Assembly (NCBI GenBank): GCA_035222895.1
Contig: JAVYIG010007529.1
Span: 36,828-100,827, forward strand
Origin: Strongylocentrotus droebachiensis
Taxonomy: Eukaryota > Echinodermata > Echinoidea > Camarodonta > Strongylocentrotidae
DNA: 64,000 nucleotides
Direction: 5' to 3'
Under the pieces are notes generated by a model. The model did no database searches and had not been told where the DNA came from. It worked only from the letters and a program-made list of their open reading frames with translations. The translations under genes and the position numbers were made by a program. This document shows, one piece after another, positions 61,132-64,000 of this stretch (the first letter of the stretch is position 1; each line of letters starts with the position of its first letter).

Positions 61132-61493
61132 ATTATAACCTGCGGGAAAGAAAATTAAACAAAGGGTACGAGCAATTATCAACAAGAATTAAAGAATTAA
61201 ATAAACTACCAGTGACTAAAACACCCCACCGACTACCCCCGCACGCACCCGAGGCCTCGGAGGAGTGAGGACGGGCAAACGCGAAAGCGGAAACGTAACA
61301 GTAGTCGGCAAGAAAACGTTCTAGAATACTGATAAATAAATAAATTCACGGAGTGAAACTACTCTCTAACGAACAGGAAATCGTAGAGAATATTATAAAA
61401 GGCGAAAATGCGAACCAAAAAGTGACTAAAGAGGAAAAACTCTTCAACTTTTGGGAGCGATTTTTAGTGTAACTTATCCGTTCGGATGCGAAG
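61132..61493 (-). other. 5' leader of DIRS copy 2
   Basis: Non-coding leader between gag and the right inverted repeat, nearly identical to copy 1. No motif that I can name. Confidence 0.6.
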
Positions 61494-61668
61494 AGATAAG
61501 AGGAAGAGGTTACGTTGGCGGCGCTCGGACGCAAGGGTCACGGAGGGCGCCATTGGTCGGGGGGGTATGAGCAATTTGGCGATGTGTTTTAAGTTTCGGT
61601 TATGCAATGTTGAGGTGCAACAATAGCAAAGTAGAATAGGTAGATACGTTGATTTATTGATGTAAATA
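61494..61668 (-). repeat. Right inverted terminal repeat of DIRS copy 2 (5' end of element)
   Basis: Reverse complement of the left repeat from GATAAGAGGAAGAGG outward to TTGATGTAAAT. Its outer 44 bp match the ICR exactly. Confidence 0.9.
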
Positions 61669-62039
61669 ATATATTCCGGAGGTTTAATTTCACAGAAATC
61701 CAAACAAAAACTATAAGTGAAACCAAGGCAAAGAAAAGATTTCAATGAATATTTGATGAGTAACATCAATATTTTATGTGAGCTTGATATTCAAAACATG
61801 TACACGGTCATTTTCTGAAAATGAGATCGATATATAACCCCAACATGGCTTTAATACTTGCTCATGAATACTAAGTATTTTAATACTTTTTTTCAATCTG
61901 CTCTATAAGTTGGCGCCTGATTTCCAGAAAAAAGGGAAGTTGAGTTCCTATCAATCAGAGAGAAGAATGATGATCAATCCATGAGAAAAAAGGGCAAGAA
62001 TGAAATAAGAAATAGAAATCAAATGATGAAAGGGATTAG
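61669..62039. other. Unassigned AT-rich flank
   Basis: Sequence unrelated to the right flank of copy 1; no feature seen. Confidence 0.4.
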
Positions 62040-62161
62040 AGAGAATGAAGAAAATAGAGGGAAAGGGAAAGAGGGAGAGAGATATGAAGATGGAGAGAGA
62101 CAAAGAGAAAGAGAAAGAGAAAGAGAAAGAGAGAGAGAGAGAGATTGAGAGAGACAAAGAG

Positions 62162-62203
<42 letters not shown>

Positions 62204-62228
62204 GGAAAATGGGGGGGGGGGGGGGGTA
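62040..62228. repeat. (GA)n microsatellite ending in poly-G
   Basis: GA and GAAAGA units pass into a pure GA run and then a poly-G run of about 16 near 62211-62226. Minus-strand Ser/Leu frames are compositional. Confidence 0.88.
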
Positions 62229-64000
62229 TAGAGAAAGGTAAAGAAGTTAGAGAGTGAAAGTGCAGAGTAAAACAAGGATGAAAAAGACATAATAGAATAA
62301 GGGTTAAGAATTTAAGATACAAAAAGAGGCTATTGATATAAGAGAAGAAAAAAACTAGAAGACATATCAAAATTTAAAAAATAGGCAGTAGAACAAGAAA
62401 AGGTAAGAAACATGGAGAGATCATCAAAGAAATTAGGGAAAAGATGAATGATAAACACACTGGGACGAATTAAATCATAAAAAAAAACAGCAAAAGTGAT
62501 ACAAATCACAGAAGAGAATAAATTGAAAATAATGCTTGCAATGGAATATATTTGAAGTCTTCTGAAAATAGATCTTCTTGCTGTGCTGAATATGTTTACG
62601 TTAAACATTGCTCCATCATGTTTAGAATGCAAAATGCACTTTCAGAGCCTCTCTGTGAAACCACAAAGAACTAGATTGGAAATGCTAATACATAAGCCAT
62701 CTCCATGTACCCTAGAAACGTGAAGCGGTCATAAAATATGGAGAATGAAAGAGAAATATGCTTCCATGGAGATCCCTTACAGGAATATATACCCATTCTA
62801 ATTTTTATTTCTAGTGCATCAATAAAAATTGAGAAGCTTGAAATGTATCGATGAATGAAAATGGATAGAATATAATTTGAGATTAAATTGCTTTTATTAA
62901 GGTGAGAGTGAATGTTAAACCTTGATCTTATTGATGTTCCTGAATGAAGCCTGGTAACTGTCAAATCTAAATTCCATGCTAAAACTAATTAAAATGGCAA
63001 TCATTCATGAATAGCCTTAATGAGTGATCCACACCCAATTTGTCATAATCCACAAAATCAAATTAGCTTATTAATGAGCATATCACCTCCAATACATTTT
63101 ACATTAAGCTACTACAATGGCTTCAACTCAAAATCAAGCCTCTTTTTGCTTCTATTTTTTTCTAACAAAATTAATTCTTTCTCTTAAATGTATTCATAGA
63201 ATCGCTCTCTGTTTATTCAATAACATTCCAAAGATATTAGACGTAAACAAATTCCACCACATAATTTGGAATATCGAATGGAGTACTTCACCTTTAAAAG
63301 TTTTACTTTCAAACCACACACATTACAATCTCTACAAGTATCTCCTTAATCGGATAAAATACACAGGATAAAATCTCTGCGGTTGTCCAATAAATTGAAA
63401 AGGACTGGTCCCCTTGAAGAAGATCAAAACTCAGCATGCTTTACAAATACGATGTCTAGCATGTCACTGGGCTAAATATAGTTTTCATAACATTTGTTTT
63501 CTTCATGTTAATACTTCTTTTCTTTGCCTCTGAAAGCAGAACAGCTCTTGTATGCACGCATTTAGTCTCAATTTTGTCACTAATGTACTTTCCACTCAGT
63601 GCCATATAGCAAAACTGTTCCACAACGCAAACAAAATGGCATTCCTTTTTATTTCTTTTAAATTTAAAAACGCATTCCACTTAGTCTCATGCCCAGACCC
63701 CAAAGTAAGAAGCCTATCCCTACACCATTCATAACTGATAGGGTCTGGATCTAGGCTACACCTTCCATAGATTCCAATTTCTTTTCTATATTCTTTCTGT
63801 TCTGTTGGTGCATCCTGGGCCTATCCCTACCTCACAGCTGGGGCTAAACAGCAGGTCCCAGTTTGTATATGCCTGCCACTTTCAATAATTCTCCCCATGT
63901 CAGGAGGTACCCCTTCAAACTGCCAACCCGCTGAGTAGGCTATATAAAGCGGAATGCTGCTATAGTCTTTCAGCCCGCCCTTTTTTCACCTTTCTTATTC
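62229..64000. other. Unassigned AT-rich DNA to window end
   Basis: No gene recognised. The last 250 bp are less AT-rich and contain TATATAAAG at 63941-63949, which is not enough to call a promoter. Confidence 0.4.

Larger units (their letters stand above)
55698..61668 (-). mobile_element. DIRS-like tyrosine-recombinase retrotransposon, copy 2 (near full length)
   Basis: A 6.0-kb element with the same ends, internal complementary region and domain order as copy 1, and nearly identical where both are present; over 14155-14720 I count four substitutions. It retains about 1.6 kb of gag (59499-61101) and 35 bp of recombinase (56852-56886) missing from copy 1. Flanks outside 55698 and 61668 are unrelated to those of copy 1, apart from AC before and AA after the element in both. 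It carries the same RT, linker and recombinase lesions and adds its own: a 1-nt loss in gag at 59436-59438 and a gag tandem duplication with a further 1-nt loss. It cannot encode working enzymes. Confidence 0.94.

Noticed and set aside
13753..61668. Segmental duplication as the origin of the two DIRS copies
   Set aside because: Homology stops exactly at the termini predicted by the ICR on both sides, which points to two insertions.
63941..63949. TATATAAAG as a TATA box
   Set aside because: A single short motif in AT-rich DNA with no recognisable downstream gene.

Overview
The window looks like non-coding chromosomal DNA from a multicellular eukaryote, most likely a marine invertebrate deuterostome such as a sea urchin or another echinoderm. 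This rests on the AT-rich background, the many (GA)n/(CT)n and poly-G/poly-C tracts, several short foldback (MITE-like) repeats and DIRS-type retrotransposons. The species assignment is inference. I recognise no host protein-coding exon, tRNA, rRNA, CRISPR array or bacterial-type operon. Most open frames are low-complexity microsatellite frames or chance.

The only recognisable coding material is two copies of one DIRS-like tyrosine-recombinase retrotransposon, both with coding sense on the minus strand. Copy 1 (13753-18090) is about 4.3 kb and internally deleted. Copy 2 (55698-61668) is about 6.0 kb and nearly full length. Each has inverted terminal repeats and a 101-nt internal complementary region that is the exact complement of the two outer ends. 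Reading down the minus strand the order is: right inverted repeat, leader, gag, reverse transcriptase, RNase H, conserved linker, tyrosine recombinase, internal complementary region, left inverted repeat. RNase H keeps all four acidic residues. The other enzymes are broken, and most breaks are identical in both copies: the RT catalytic box is missing, RT, linker and recombinase are frameshifted, a TAG interrupts the recombinase, and HxxR has become HxxH. Because flanks differ while lesions are shared, the family probably spread after it was already defective, using enzymes supplied in trans.

The rest is repeat-rich intergenic or intronic DNA. It holds tandem arrays (1030-1660, 39313-39470, 41800-42470, 47390-47810), a pyrimidine-rich tract almost free of G (33921-34468), likely MITEs or foldback elements (6150-6313, 13437-13543, 34827-35336, 44539-45315, 48589-48738), a probable LINE 3' end with a (TTATC)n tail (about 26770-27006), and a dispersed family of 65-85 bp imperfect palindromes with the core GAGCCAGAAGGGCGTTAA. 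Both DIRS insertions lie just to the right of a member of that palindrome family. I see no evidence of a functional multi-gene system; the most interesting signals are the shared-lesion DIRS pair and the palindrome family.
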